Source: Geopseudomonas aromaticivorans
Lineage (GTDB): Bacteria > Pseudomonadota > Gammaproteobacteria > Pseudomonadales > Pseudomonadaceae
Assembly (NCBI RefSeq): GCF_019097855.1
Contig: NZ_JAHRGL010000012.1
Span: forward strand, 62,001 to 126,000
Direction: 5' to 3'
DNA length: 64,000 nucleotides
The position numbers and the translations under genes were made by a program. A model generated the notes under the pieces. That model saw nothing but the letters and a program-made list of their open reading frames with translations, ran no database searches and was not told where the DNA came from. Positions 17,032 to 25,529 of this stretch are shown here, in pieces. How positions within the stretch are numbered: position 1 is the stretch's first letter; each line of letters opens with the position of its first letter.

Positions 17032-17993
17032 TCGCCTACGCCATGTCGGCGGTGGTCGCGGCGACTGCCGTGTACGCCTTCTCGCACCGCACGCCGCCGC
17101 CCCTGCCGCCCACCCAGCTGCGCACCGACCGCCTGCTGATCAACGACACGGCCGTCGACGGCCGCCGGGTGGTCGCCGTCGGCGAGCAAGGCGTCATTCT
17201 CACCAGCGACGACCTCGGTGATACCTGGCAGCAGGCCCGCATCGACCAGCGCCGCGGCAGCTCGTTGACCGGCGTGGCGGCGCTCTCCGCCGAGCGCCTG
17301 GTGGCGGTCGGCCACGACGGTTGGATCCTGCGTTCCGAAGACGGCGGCAAGAGCTGGCAGGAAGTGCAGATCGACAGCGAGCTGGCCGAGCCGCTGCTCG
17401 GCGTCTGGGCCGGCGACGCGGAGCACGTGGTGGCCTACGGCAGCTACGGCAAGTACTTCGTCTCCAGCGATGGCGGGCGCAGCTGGCAGTCCCGCGAGCT
17501 GCCGGTCGACGGCCATCACCTCAATGGCATGGACGGCGGCACCGACGGCCGGCAGATGCTGGTCGGCGAGCAGGGCACGGTGCTGCGCTCGGCCGATGGC
17601 GGGCAGAACTGGGAGGCGCTGCCGGCCTTCTACAAGGGCTCGCTGTTCGGCGTGGCGCGCCTGTCGGCGGAGCGCTGGCTGGCCTATGGCATGCGTGGCC
17701 ATGTGTTCGTGACCGCCGACTTCGGCCAGAACTGGAAGCAGGTGCCGCTCGGCCATGCCGCGCCGCTCTATGGCCACGACCTGCTGCCGGGACGCTCGGG
17801 GGTGCTGGTGGTCGGTGCCGGCGGCATGGTGATGCGCTTCGACAGCGAAGGCCGACTGGCCGACAGCGTGCACCTGGAGGGGCTGGGCACTCTGACCTCG
17901 ATCGCCGCTCTCGACGAGCGGGCGCTGGTGGTTGGCGGCGAGAGGGGTGTGTTCAAGAGTTTCCGCAGCGGCGTGGCCGCAGTGAAGAACTGA
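17019..17993 (+). CDS. YCF48/BNR-repeat periplasmic protein
   Basis: A 324-residue protein with an N-terminal signal or anchor helix ('IAYAMSAVVAATAVYAF') followed by repeated beta-propeller motifs of the YCF48/BNR kind: 'SDDLGDTWQ', 'SEDGGKSWQ', 'SSDGGRSWQ', 'SADGGQNWE', 'TADFGQNWK'. The longer upstream frame is rejected because GGAGG precedes this ATG. It is 10 bp from the RND transporter gene. The same YCF48-RND pair recurs at 60348-63887. YCF48 proteins otherwise act as assembly factors; here a periplasmic adaptor for the transporter is inferred. Confidence 0.85.
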   Translation: MRQLIAYAMSAVVAATAVYAFSHRTPPPLPPTQLRTDRLLINDTAVDGRRVVAVGEQGVILTSDDLGDTWQQARIDQRRGSSLTGVAALSAERLVAVGHDGWILRSEDGGKSWQEVQIDSELAEPLLGVWAGDAEHVVAYGSYGKYFVSSDGGRSWQSRELPVDGHHLNGMDGGTDGRQMLVGEQGTVLRSADGGQNWEALPAFYKGSLFGVARLSAERWLAYGMRGHVFVTADFGQNWKQVPLGHAAPLYGHDLLPGRSGVLVVGAGGMVMRFDSEGRLADSVHLEGLGTLTSIAALDERALVVGGERGVFKSFRSGVAAVKN

Positions 17994-18003
17994 GGGCGAC
18001 GAG

Positions 18004-20430
18004 ATGAAACAACAAACTTCCAGGGTGGATCGCTGGGTCGAGGCCTGTGCCGACCTGCTGATGGCCCGCCGGCGGATGCTGATGGCGTTGTTCGTGGCCA
18101 TTACCGTGGCGCTCGGCGCCAGCGCCATGCAGACGCGACTGGACCCCGGCTTCAACAAGCTGATCCCGCTGCGTCACGACTACATGGTGAACTTTCTCGA
18201 ATACAGCAAGACTTTCACCGGCGCCAACCGCTTCCTGGTCAGCGTGCGCTGGAAGGGCGAGGGCGACCTCTACAATCCGGTGTTTCTCGATACCCTGCGC
18301 AAGGTCACCGACGATGTGTTCTTCACCTCCGGGGTCAGCCGCTCCAGCGTGACCTCGCTGTTCACCCCCAACGTGCAGTACGTCGAGGTGACCGAGGAGG
18401 GTTTCTTCGGCGATGTAGTGGTGCCGCCGCGCTTCTCCGGCTCGCTCAAGGATCTCGATCAGGTACGCAGCAACACCGCGCGCTCCGGGCAGGTCGGCCG
18501 CCTGGTGGCCAACGACCTCAAGGCGGCGATGGTGCGCGCCGACCTGCAGGACGTCGACCCGAAGACCGGCGAGAAGGTGTCCTACGTCGAGGTGGCCAAG
18601 CGCCTGGAGGAGATCCGCGCGCGCTACAACAGCGACCAGATCGAGATCAACGTGGTCGGCTTCGCCAAGCTGGTCGGCGACGTGGTCGAGGGGCTCGGCG
18701 CGGTGATGGGCTTCTTCGTGATCGCCTTCCTGATCACCGCGGCGCTGCTGTGGGGCTATTCGCGCTCGCTGAAGCTGACCGTGGTGGCGCTGCTGGTGGC
18801 GCTGCTGCCGGTGGTCTGGCTGCTCGGCCTGCTGCCGCTGCTGGGCCTGGGCATCGACCCGATGTCGATCCTGGTGCCGTTTCTGATCTTCTCCATCGGC
18901 GTGTCTCACGCGGTGCAGATGACCAACGCATGGAAGCAGGACGTGCTGGCCGGAGCCGACTCGCAGGCCGCGGCCCACACGGCCTTCTGCAAGATCTTCA
19001 TCCCAGGTTCCTTGGCGCTGCTGATGAACGCAGTGGGTTTCGCGGTGATCATGCTGATTGACATCCCGATCGTCCACGAACTGGGGGTTACCGCCTGCAT
19101 CGGCGTTCTGCTGATGATCATCACCAACAAGATGATGCTGCCGATCATCATCTCCCACCTGACGCTCGAGCGCTCGGCGCAGCACTTCAACAAGCCGATC
19201 GAGGGGCGTAAGCATGCGCTGTGGTGGCGGGTGTCCGGCTTCGCCAAGCCGCTGCCGGCGCTGGTGGTGTTCGCCATCAGCCTGGTGCTGCTGGCGGCCG
19301 GCACCCTAAAGGCGCGCGACCTGCAGACCGGCGATATCGGCGCCGGCGCGCCCGAGCTGCGCAGCGAGTCGCGCTACAACCGCGACAATGCGCGGATCGT
19401 CGGCAGCTACGCCATCGGTCTCGACGTGCTGACGGTGTTCGTGGAGGTCAAGGATCACCCGGAAGCCTGCCTGACGCCGGCGGTGATGCGCGCGGTGGAC
19501 CGTTTCGACTTCGCCGTGCGCCACGTCGCCGGGGTCCAGTCGGTGTCCAGCGTCACCGGCACCGGCAAGGTGGTGATCGCCGGCAACAACGAGGGCAACC
19601 CGCGCTGGTCGGCGATCCCCAACTCCGAGCGCGGCCTGCAGCAGGGCTCGCGGGCCTATTCGTCGGAGCTGGGCATGGTCACCGACGGCTGCCAGCAGAT
19701 GCAGATCCTGGTGTTCCTCACCGACCATGAGGGGGCGACCATCACCCACGTGATGAAGGAGGTCAAACGCATCCTCGCCGAGGACGTGACCCCCGGGGTG
19801 AGCTTCCGCCTGGCCGGCGGCAATGCCGGCATCATGGCGGCCTCCAACGAGGCGGTGGACCGCGCCGAAGTGATGATGCTCGCCGCGCTGTTCGGCTCGG
19901 TGGCGCTGTTCTGCTGGCTGACCTTCCGCTCGCTGCGCGCGGTGCTGTGCATCCTGGTGCCGCTGGCCATCGTCGCGATCCTCTGCAACGCGCTGATGGC
20001 GCTGCTCGGCATCGGCCTCAAGGTCGCCACCCTGCCGGTGGTGGCGCTGGGGGTCGGGGTCGGCGTCGACTACGGCATCTATCTGTACGAGCGCATCCAG
20101 CACGAGATGGAGGCCGGTCTCGACCTGCGCAACGCCTTCTACGAGGCCATGCGCCAGCGCGGCACGGCGGCGGTGTTCACCGCACTGACCATGTCCATCG
20201 GCGTGTGCACCTGGGCCTTTGCCACGCTCAAGTTCCAGGCCGACATGGGCGTGCTGCTGGCCTTCATGTTCCTGGTCAACGTGTTCGGCGCCATCATCCT
20301 GTTGCCGGCGCTGGCTGCCTGGTTCAACGAGGGACGACCGCTGGTGCGGGCGCTGAAAACGGACAAGGAGGAGACGGGCGCCGTGGCGGCCGCGCTCGAC
20401 AGTCGCCGCGACGCCCCGGTCGGGGTGTAG
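18004..20430 (+). CDS. RND/MMPL-family transporter
   Basis: An 808-residue inner-membrane protein. A first TM helix near residue 25 is followed by a periplasmic domain, a TM cluster around residues 235-400, a second periplasmic domain, and a last TM cluster around 620-780: the duplicated RND layout. Typical segments are 'FLIFSIGVSHAVQMTNA' and 'GVGVGVDYGIYLYERI', the latter in the proton-relay helix. It is shorter than HAE-type pumps and belongs to the MMPL/hydrophobe transporter side. With the YCF48 partner it likely moves a hydrophobic substrate or intermediate; direction is unknown. The second copy at 61461 has the same length. Confidence 0.88.
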   Translation: MKQQTSRVDRWVEACADLLMARRRMLMALFVAITVALGASAMQTRLDPGFNKLIPLRHDYMVNFLEYSKTFTGANRFLVSVRWKGEGDLYNPVFLDTLRKVTDDVFFTSGVSRSSVTSLFTPNVQYVEVTEEGFFGDVVVPPRFSGSLKDLDQVRSNTARSGQVGRLVANDLKAAMVRADLQDVDPKTGEKVSYVEVAKRLEEIRARYNSDQIEINVVGFAKLVGDVVEGLGAVMGFFVIAFLITAALLWGYSRSLKLTVVALLVALLPVVWLLGLLPLLGLGIDPMSILVPFLIFSIGVSHAVQMTNAWKQDVLAGADSQAAAHTAFCKIFIPGSLALLMNAVGFAVIMLIDIPIVHELGVTACIGVLLMIITNKMMLPIIISHLTLERSAQHFNKPIEGRKHALWWRVSGFAKPLPALVVFAISLVLLAAGTLKARDLQTGDIGAGAPELRSESRYNRDNARIVGSYAIGLDVLTVFVEVKDHPEACLTPAVMRAVDRFDFAVRHVAGVQSVSSVTGTGKVVIAGNNEGNPRWSAIPNSERGLQQGSRAYSSELGMVTDGCQQMQILVFLTDHEGATITHVMKEVKRILAEDVTPGVSFRLAGGNAGIMAASNEAVDRAEVMMLAALFGSVALFCWLTFRSLRAVLCILVPLAIVAILCNALMALLGIGLKVATLPVVALGVGVGVDYGIYLYERIQHEMEAGLDLRNAFYEAMRQRGTAAVFTALTMSIGVCTWAFATLKFQADMGVLLAFMFLVNVFGAIILLPALAAWFNEGRPLVRALKTDKEETGAVAAALDSRRDAPVGV

Positions 20431-20706
20431 GACCCAGGGCCCGTGCCGGGCCGGCGACTGGCGGCGGGGTATTCGACCAATTGCGGTTGTAGCGCCCCCG
20501 AGTTTGCTGGAAGCTGTCTGGCACGAGGTTTTCCGGGAGGGAGATAGCCGGGACCGTTGTGCAAGGTTTTGTGTGCGCAGCACGGGAGGAGGGGTTATTG
20601 CCGCGCAGGTGGAGTCTGCCGGCACCCGGTGTTCCGGTGCGACCTGTCGAATGGACAAAAATAACAAGGGGCCGGCCAACGAGCCGGCTTCGCAAGAGGT
20701 GATAGG

Positions 20707-21900
20707 GTGGAAAAGACTACTGCAGACATCCATGCCCTGGCGGGTCTGGATCTGGCCGAATACGACCGCCTGGTCGCGGCCCTGTACGACGCGGCCATGG
20801 ACAGCCATCTGTGGCACATCCCCATGGAGCAGCTGCGCGACTTGTTCGCCGCCAACTATGTGACCCTGATCCTGCGCATCCCCGACCAGTCGGACGCCGG
20901 CCTGATGATCGTCGCCGGCGATGTCGAGGGCGAGGGCAAGGTCACCTACCTGACTTACCCGCACTCCAGCACTCCGTTCATCAACCAGCCGGTCGACAAG
21001 GTGTTCACCGTCGACGACCTGATGAGCGAGAAGGACTGGCGCGATTCCTCCTACTACCAGCACTGGTGCGGGCCGAAGGGCGTGTATCACGTCATGGGTG
21101 TGGACATCGCCACCCCGGATTCCGGCAAGCTGCGTTTTCGCATCACCCGCCCCGAATCCGCGGCGAAGTTCTCGCCGCGCGACCGCGCCCTGTGCGAGCT
21201 GATCCTGCCGCACCTGCGCCGCGCCCTCAACATGCATAACCAGCTGGACCGCAGCCAGTCGATGGGCACCCTGTATTCCCAGGCAATCGGCCGTCTGTCG
21301 GTGGCGACCATCGTCCTCGACGAGAGCGGCCGGGTGCTGCAGCAGAACGCCGTCGCCCAGGAGATCCTCGCTGGCGCCGACGGTCTCAAGCTGGTCGGCG
21401 GCCGCCTGGAGGCCTCCTATCCCAGCGACAACCGCGAGCTGCAGCGCCTGGTGCGCAGTGCCTTCGCCCGCCAGGGCAAGGAGAGTCCGCCGATTGCCGA
21501 AGCGGTGTCGATCGCCCGGCCGTCCGGTCAGGTAAGCCTGGTGGTGGTGGTGGAGTCGGTGCCCTCGCTGGAATGGGCGGAAAGCAAGGGTCAGCCGGCG
21601 GTGGTGGTGTACATCCGCGATGCGGTCGGCAAGTCGCTGACCAGCACCACGGTGGCCAAGCAGCTGTTCAACCTCACCCCGGCGGAAACCGCGCTGTGCC
21701 TCGAGCTGGCCAACGGCCTGTCGTTGGAGGAGGCCGCCGAGGCGCTGAACATCCGCCGCAATACCGCCCGCGCCCATCTGCGCGCGATCTTCTCCAAGAC
21801 CGGCGTGCGCCGGCAGACCGAGCTGGTGCGCATCATGCTCAACAGCGTGATGGCGGTCGGCCAGGCCGACGGCCAGGCGCAGCGGCTGCGCGCCGGCTGA
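20707..21900 (+). CDS. LuxR-type regulator, TeiR-like
   Basis: A 397-residue regulator with a GTG start behind AGAGGTG. The N-terminal two thirds look like a PAS/GAF-type sensing region. The C-terminus has a LuxR HTH: 'LTPAETALCLELANGLSLEE', 'AEALNIRRNTARAHLRAIFS', 'KTGVRRQTELVRIM'. Size and layout match TeiR, the testosterone-inducible LuxR-type activator of Comamonas testosteroni, and an hsdA gene follows directly as in that context. It is the natural candidate to bind the repeated GTCC-N3-YGGACGAT sites found nearby; this is inferred. No such site was seen before its own gene. Confidence 0.85.
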   Translation: MEKTTADIHALAGLDLAEYDRLVAALYDAAMDSHLWHIPMEQLRDLFAANYVTLILRIPDQSDAGLMIVAGDVEGEGKVTYLTYPHSSTPFINQPVDKVFTVDDLMSEKDWRDSSYYQHWCGPKGVYHVMGVDIATPDSGKLRFRITRPESAAKFSPRDRALCELILPHLRRALNMHNQLDRSQSMGTLYSQAIGRLSVATIVLDESGRVLQQNAVAQEILAGADGLKLVGGRLEASYPSDNRELQRLVRSAFARQGKESPPIAEAVSIARPSGQVSLVVVVESVPSLEWAESKGQPAVVVYIRDAVGKSLTSTTVAKQLFNLTPAETALCLELANGLSLEEAAEALNIRRNTARAHLRAIFSKTGVRRQTELVRIMLNSVMAVGQADGQAQRLRAG

Positions 21901-21901
21901 T

Positions 21902-21919
21902 ATCGTCCGCACGGACGAT
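21902..21919 (+). promoter_or_regulatory. Candidate operator, site 3 (best palindrome)
   Basis: ATCGTCCG-CA-CGGACGAT, a perfect 8-2-8 inverted repeat containing GTCC-GCA-CGGACGAT, 60 bp upstream of the hsdA start. Confidence 0.65.
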
Positions 21920-21978
21920 TCGCCGCGCGCTGCGCCGCCCCTAGAGTGGGGCAAACCCAGCCATCGAGGAGAGTCACC

Positions 21979-22746
21979 ATGCCAGTCACAGCTGTCAGCG
22001 GTTCCGCATCGGGCATCGGCGCCGCCGTGTGCGCCGCTCTGCGCGCCGCCGGTCACCAGATCATCGGCATCGACCGCGCCAATGCCGAGGTGATCGCCGA
22101 CCTGTCCACCGCCGCAGGTCGCCAGGCGGCGATCGAGGAGGTGCTCGCGCGCTGCGACGGCGTGCTCGACGGCCTGGTGTGCTGCGCCGGTATCGGCGTC
22201 ACCGCGCCGTCCTCGGGCCTGATCGTTGCGGTCAACCACTTCGGCGTCACCGCGCTGCTCGACGGCCTGGCCGCCGCACTGGCGCGTGGCGAGCAGGGCG
22301 CGGCGCTGATCGTCGGCTCGGTGGCCGCCACCCAGCCCGGCGCCGACAGCCAGCCGATGGTCGAGGCCATGCTGGCTGGCGACGAGGCGCGCGCCATCGA
22401 CCTCGCCAACGAGCTGAATCAGCCGCACATCGCCTACGCCTGCTCCAAGTACGCGGTGACCCGCTACGCCCGGCAACAGGCGGTGGCGTGGGGCGGCCAG
22501 GGCCTGCGCCTCAACGTGGTGGCGCCGGGCGCGGTGGAGACCCCGCTGCACCAGGCCTCCAAGGACGATCCGCGCTTCGGCGAGGCGGTACGCAACTTCG
22601 TCGCCCCGCTCGGCCGCGCCGGCCAGCCCGCGGAGATCGCCGCGCTGGTCGCCTTCCTGCAGTCGCCGCAGGCCAGCTTCATGCACGGCAGCGTGGTGTT
22701 CGTCGATGGCGGGATGGATGCCATGGTGCGCCCGACGAAGTTCTGA
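21979..22746 (+). CDS. hsdA: 3-alpha-hydroxysteroid dehydrogenase/carbonyl reductase
   Basis: A 255-residue atypical SDR closely resembling Comamonas testosteroni HsdA as I recall it: 'VSGSASGIGAAV', 'DRANAEVIADLSTAAGR', 'CCAGIG', and the C-terminal 'VFVDGGMDAMVRPTKF'. Catalytic Ser114 ('VGSVAAT') falls at the same number as in HsdA, with Tyr153 and Lys157 in 'YACSKYAVT'. The enzyme interconverts 3-alpha-hydroxy- and 3-keto-steroids with NAD(H), the entry step for androsterone-type substrates and bile acids. GAGGAGAG precedes the ATG. It follows the TeiR-like regulator gene and a candidate operator. Confidence 0.9.
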   Translation: MPVTAVSGSASGIGAAVCAALRAAGHQIIGIDRANAEVIADLSTAAGRQAAIEEVLARCDGVLDGLVCCAGIGVTAPSSGLIVAVNHFGVTALLDGLAAALARGEQGAALIVGSVAATQPGADSQPMVEAMLAGDEARAIDLANELNQPHIAYACSKYAVTRYARQQAVAWGGQGLRLNVVAPGAVETPLHQASKDDPRFGEAVRNFVAPLGRAGQPAEIAALVAFLQSPQASFMHGSVVFVDGGMDAMVRPTKF

Positions 22747-22758
22747 CTTTTCATCGCT

Positions 22759-22793
22759 AACGACGAGGCCACCTGCGGGTGGCCTCGTCGTTT
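22759..22793 (+). terminator. Rho-independent terminator after hsdA
   Basis: A perfect 15-bp stem, AACGACGAGGCCACC / GGTGGCCTCGTCGTT with loop TGCG, ending in a short T-run, 12 bp past the stop. Confidence 0.85.
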
Positions 22794-22796
22794 CTG

Positions 22797-22811
22797 GTCC
22801 GTATTGACGAT
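22797..22811 (+). promoter_or_regulatory. Candidate operator, site 4
   Basis: GTCC-GTA-TTGACGAT, just after the hsdA terminator and about 90 bp upstream of the next SDR, pointing toward it. Confidence 0.5.
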
Positions 22812-22840
22812 GCTGAGCGGTATGTCCGGCGCCAAGACTT

Positions 22841-22876
22841 GACCTGTAGGGGCGAATGAATTCACCCCTACAGGTC
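22841..22876. repeat. Palindromic element, family A, copy 2
   Basis: A 36-bp near-perfect palindrome with GACCTGTAGGGG / CCCCTACAGGTC arms around a GAATGAATTC centre, between site 4 and the SDR gene. Confidence 0.85.
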
Positions 22877-22901
22877 GGGGATTCAATTCAAGGAGTCTGC
22901 A

Positions 22902-23750
22902 ATGAACAAGGTGGCATTCATCACCGGCGCCAGCCGGGGCATCGGCCGGGCGACGGCGCTGGCCTTTGCCCGCGCCGGCTTCGACGTGGCGATCAGCGCG
23001 CGTACGCTGGAGGAGGGTGAGAGCCACCAGCACGCGCTGCGCAACCCGGATGGCACGCCGCTGACCGGCAGCCTGGGCGCGACCGCCGCGGCGGTGCGCG
23101 AGCTGGGCCGCGAGGTGTTCGTGGTGCGCATGGACCTGCTCGACGGCGACTCGGTGTGCGCCGCCTGCGCCGCGGTGCTTGAGCACTTCGGGCGCATCGA
23201 CGTGCTGGTCAACAATGCCATCTACCAGGGCAGCGACCTCAACCTGCCGTTCCTCGAGCTCGAGGCGGAAACCCTGCTGCGCGTCTACCAGGGCTACCTG
23301 CTGGCGCCCTTCCTGGCCACCCGCGCGGTGCTGCCGCAGATGCTCGAGCGCGGCGACGGGGTGATCATCAACGTCACCTCCGGCGCCGGCGAGAGCGATC
23401 CGCCGGTGGCGGCCGGGCGCGGCGGCTGGGGTTACGCCTACGGCGCCGGCAAGGCCACGGTGTCGCGCCTGTCCGGGGTGCTGAGTACCGAACTGGGCGA
23501 GCGCGGCATCCGCGCCTTCACCCTCAACCCCGGCGTGGTCACCACCGAGGCGCTGAAGGCGACCATCGGCGACAAGGGCGTCATCGCCCTGCGCGGCGGC
23601 GTGGCGCCGCCCGAGGTGCCGGCGCAGGTGATGCTCTGGCTGGCCACCGCCGCCGAGGCCGCGGGGTTCCAGAAGCGCACCATCGCCGCCCAACCGTTCG
23701 CCCTCGAGCAGGGCATCGTCGCCGACTGGCGGGTGCCGGTCGGCGCCTGA
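22902..23750 (+). CDS. Short-chain dehydrogenase/reductase
   Basis: A 282-residue SDR with 'TGASRGIGRATALAFARAG', 'VNNAIYQGSDL' (NNAI instead of NNAG), 'NVTSGAGESDPP' and catalytic Tyr-x3-Lys in 'YAYGAGKAT'. An Arg after the second strand ('SARTLEEG') hints at NADP(H). AAGGAG lies before the ATG. Placed between hsdA and kshA and preceded by its own candidate operator, it is probably a hydroxysteroid dehydrogenase acting on another ring position; which one cannot be read from the sequence. Confidence 0.85.
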   Translation: MNKVAFITGASRGIGRATALAFARAGFDVAISARTLEEGESHQHALRNPDGTPLTGSLGATAAAVRELGREVFVVRMDLLDGDSVCAACAAVLEHFGRIDVLVNNAIYQGSDLNLPFLELEAETLLRVYQGYLLAPFLATRAVLPQMLERGDGVIINVTSGAGESDPPVAAGRGGWGYAYGAGKATVSRLSGVLSTELGERGIRAFTLNPGVVTTEALKATIGDKGVIALRGGVAPPEVPAQVMLWLATAAEAAGFQKRTIAAQPFALEQGIVADWRVPVGA

Positions 23751-23764
23751 AATCGCCGTTTCTA

Positions 23765-23779
23765 GTCCAAGCGGATGAT
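23765..23779 (+). promoter_or_regulatory. Candidate operator, site 5
   Basis: GTCC-AAG-CGGATGAT, preceded by TA as in the site at 26961, about 108 bp upstream of kshA and pointing toward it. Confidence 0.55.
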
Positions 23780-23887
23780 GAGCGCGCGGCGTCTCTCGGT
23801 GAAGATCGACGGACGTTGCCGTCCGGCCCGCCCTGAGACGCGGCCCGACGGCAACCTGTCTTGCGTGCGCTCAACGGAGAAAGCCTG

Positions 23888-24916
23888 ATGACCAATAACA
23901 ACAGCAACAATACCCTGCCAGCCCGCTACGCCAGAGGCTGGCACTGCCTGGGTGTCGCCGACGACTACCGCGACGGCAAGCTGCACACCCTGAACATCTT
24001 CGGCTCCCGCCTGGTGGCGTTCGCCGAAGACAGCGGCAAGATCAATCTCCTCGACGCCCACTGCCCGCACATGGGCGCCGACCTCTCGCAGGGCACCCTG
24101 GAAGGCAACCGCGTGGTTTGCCCGTTCCACCACTGGCAGTTCGAGGGCAGCGGCCGCTGCGCCGAAATCCCCTACTGCGAACGCATCCCGCCCAAGGCCA
24201 AGACTCGCTCCTGGCTGACCTGCGAGGAGAACGGCCTGCTGTTCGTCTGGAACAACCCGGAAGGCAAGGCCCCGGCCGCGGACGTGGTGATCCCGCACCT
24301 GCCGGAAATCGACAGCGACGAGTGGTCGCACGACTGGCACCTCGACACCCTGGTCATCGATACCCACCCGCGCGAGCTGGTCGACAACCTCGCCGACGCC
24401 CAGCACTTCGGCCCGGTGCACGGCACCCCGACCAAGTTCTTCGCCAACGTGTTCGAGGGCCACATCGCCCACCAGATCTTCCACGGCGACTCCATCCGCC
24501 TGGGCGGCGACCTGGTCGCCGAGTCGGCCTACTTCGGCCCGGCCACCCACTTCACCCGCATGCGCGCGGTGTTCGAAGGCATGGAAGTGCACTCCATCCT
24601 GCTCAACTGCCACGTGCCGATCACTGCCAACAGCTTCGAGCTGCGCTTCGGCTGCCTGGTGAAGAAGATGCCGGGCTGGAGCGAGGAGCAGAACGAGGCG
24701 CTGGCCAAGGAGTACGTGCAGCAGAACCGCACCTCCTTCTACCAGGACGTGGACATCTGGAAGCACAAGGTGTGCATCAACAACCCGGTGCTGGCCGAGG
24801 GCGACGGCCCGGTCTACCAGCTGCGCGAGTGGTACCAGCAGTTCTTCACCGACGAGGCCGAGGTGCCGGCCTTGATGCGCGAGCGTCGCGAGATCGTCAC
24901 CGTCGACAAACGCTGA
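23888..24916 (+). CDS. kshA: 3-ketosteroid 9-alpha-hydroxylase, Rieske oxygenase component
   Basis: A 342-residue Rieske non-haem iron oxygenase. The [2Fe-2S] ligands are Cys59/His61 ('CPHMG') and Cys78/His81 ('CPFHHW'). The mononuclear iron motif is 'NLADAQHFGPVHG' with His173 and His178. The opening 'YARGWHCLGVADDYRDGK' and the Rieske region resemble KshA proteins, which 9-alpha-hydroxylate androstenedione-type steroids and so open ring B. The start at 23888 follows GGAGAAAG. No KshB-type reductase is visible in the window, so electrons must come from a gene elsewhere. A related Rieske steroid oxygenase with another regiochemistry is the main alternative. Confidence 0.87.
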   Translation: MTNNNSNNTLPARYARGWHCLGVADDYRDGKLHTLNIFGSRLVAFAEDSGKINLLDAHCPHMGADLSQGTLEGNRVVCPFHHWQFEGSGRCAEIPYCERIPPKAKTRSWLTCEENGLLFVWNNPEGKAPAADVVIPHLPEIDSDEWSHDWHLDTLVIDTHPRELVDNLADAQHFGPVHGTPTKFFANVFEGHIAHQIFHGDSIRLGGDLVAESAYFGPATHFTRMRAVFEGMEVHSILLNCHVPITANSFELRFGCLVKKMPGWSEEQNEALAKEYVQQNRTSFYQDVDIWKHKVCINNPVLAEGDGPVYQLREWYQQFFTDEAEVPALMRERREIVTVDKR

Positions 24917-24932
24917 TCCGCCCACCACACGC

Positions 24933-24966
24933 AAACCGCCCGGCATTCGCCGGGCGGTTTCGTTTC
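24933..24966 (+). terminator. Rho-independent terminator after kshA
   Basis: A perfect 12-bp stem, AAACCGCCCGGC / GCCGGGCGGTTT with loop ATTC, followed by CGTTTC. Confidence 0.88.
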
Positions 24967-25163
24967 GGTATCAGGGAAGCATCGACTCCGGGCGGGGGTA
25001 GCCCGGCATTGGGGGGGCTGGACGGCGCCGGGGTGTGCGCAGTCAGGCTGAGTGGAGACGCTGGCAGTGTCTTCATTTACGCGCAGGTGGGAATCCAGAA
25101 GGCTCATGGCGCTCGGGCTCCCGGCTGCGCAGGAGCGCCGCTAACCGGCTGTTCAGCGCAGCC

Positions 25164-25334
25164 CTAGAGGAACAGCTGGCCGAGCGAAATGGTGGGCGCA
25201 ACGAAATGTGCCGGGCAGTGCTGGCAGCTGTTCGCCTGGGCGAGCAACGCGGGCTGGCCAACAGGCAGCAGGGCGGGAGAAAGGGTGGTGAAGGTAGAGA
25301 AGAGGGTCAGGTAGATCAGCTTTCTTGTTTTCAT
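25164..25334 (-). CDS. Small exported protein, unknown function
   Basis: A 56-residue ORF starting 'MKTRKLIYLTLFSTFTTLS'. Basic residues and a hydrophobic stretch look like a signal peptide, and 'LAQANSCQHCPAHF' gives a short C-terminal part with a C-x2-C pair. The ribosome site is weak (GCGAGAAC). A motif copy (25426-25440) lies 92 bp upstream on the same strand, within the spacing seen for the larger genes. I do not recognise the family; the 613-bp gap after kshA holds nothing else that looks coding. Confidence 0.45.
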   Translation of the reverse strand: MKTRKLIYLTLFSTFTTLSPALLPVGQPALLAQANSCQHCPAHFVAPTISLGQLFL

Positions 25335-25425
25335 TATTTTTGTTCTCGCTATCGAACTGCAGGCAGCGAGCCGACGCTTTGCGTCGCGCTTCGAAGCCAC
25401 CATAGAAATCGGTAATGCCCTTGTC

Positions 25426-25440
25426 CTGGTCCAAATGGAC
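25426..25440 (-). promoter_or_regulatory. Candidate operator, site 9 (minus strand)
   Basis: On the minus strand it reads GTCC-ATT-TGGACCAG, preceded by TA. The palindromic core is intact and the last three bases differ from GAT. It points toward the small ORF at 25164-25334. Confidence 0.4.
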
Positions 25441-25529
25441 TAGGGTCGACGGGCGGTGTCGCCGTGGATGCCCGCCGGTATTTTCGCGCTGGCGAGCGGG
25501 GTGTCGGGTGACTCGTCGCCCGAGCACCC

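Noticed and set aside
20519-20534. TGGCACGAGGTTTTCC as a second sigma-54 promoter before the LuxR gene
   Set aside because: The -12 half reads TTTC instead of TTGC; loss of the critical G makes it unlikely, and LuxR-type genes need no sigma-54.
25153-25527. Longer minus-strand frame over the gap after kshA
   Set aside because: Arg/Pro/His-rich composition is typical of an antisense or shifted frame in GC-rich DNA; the signal-peptide ORF in another frame is more credible.
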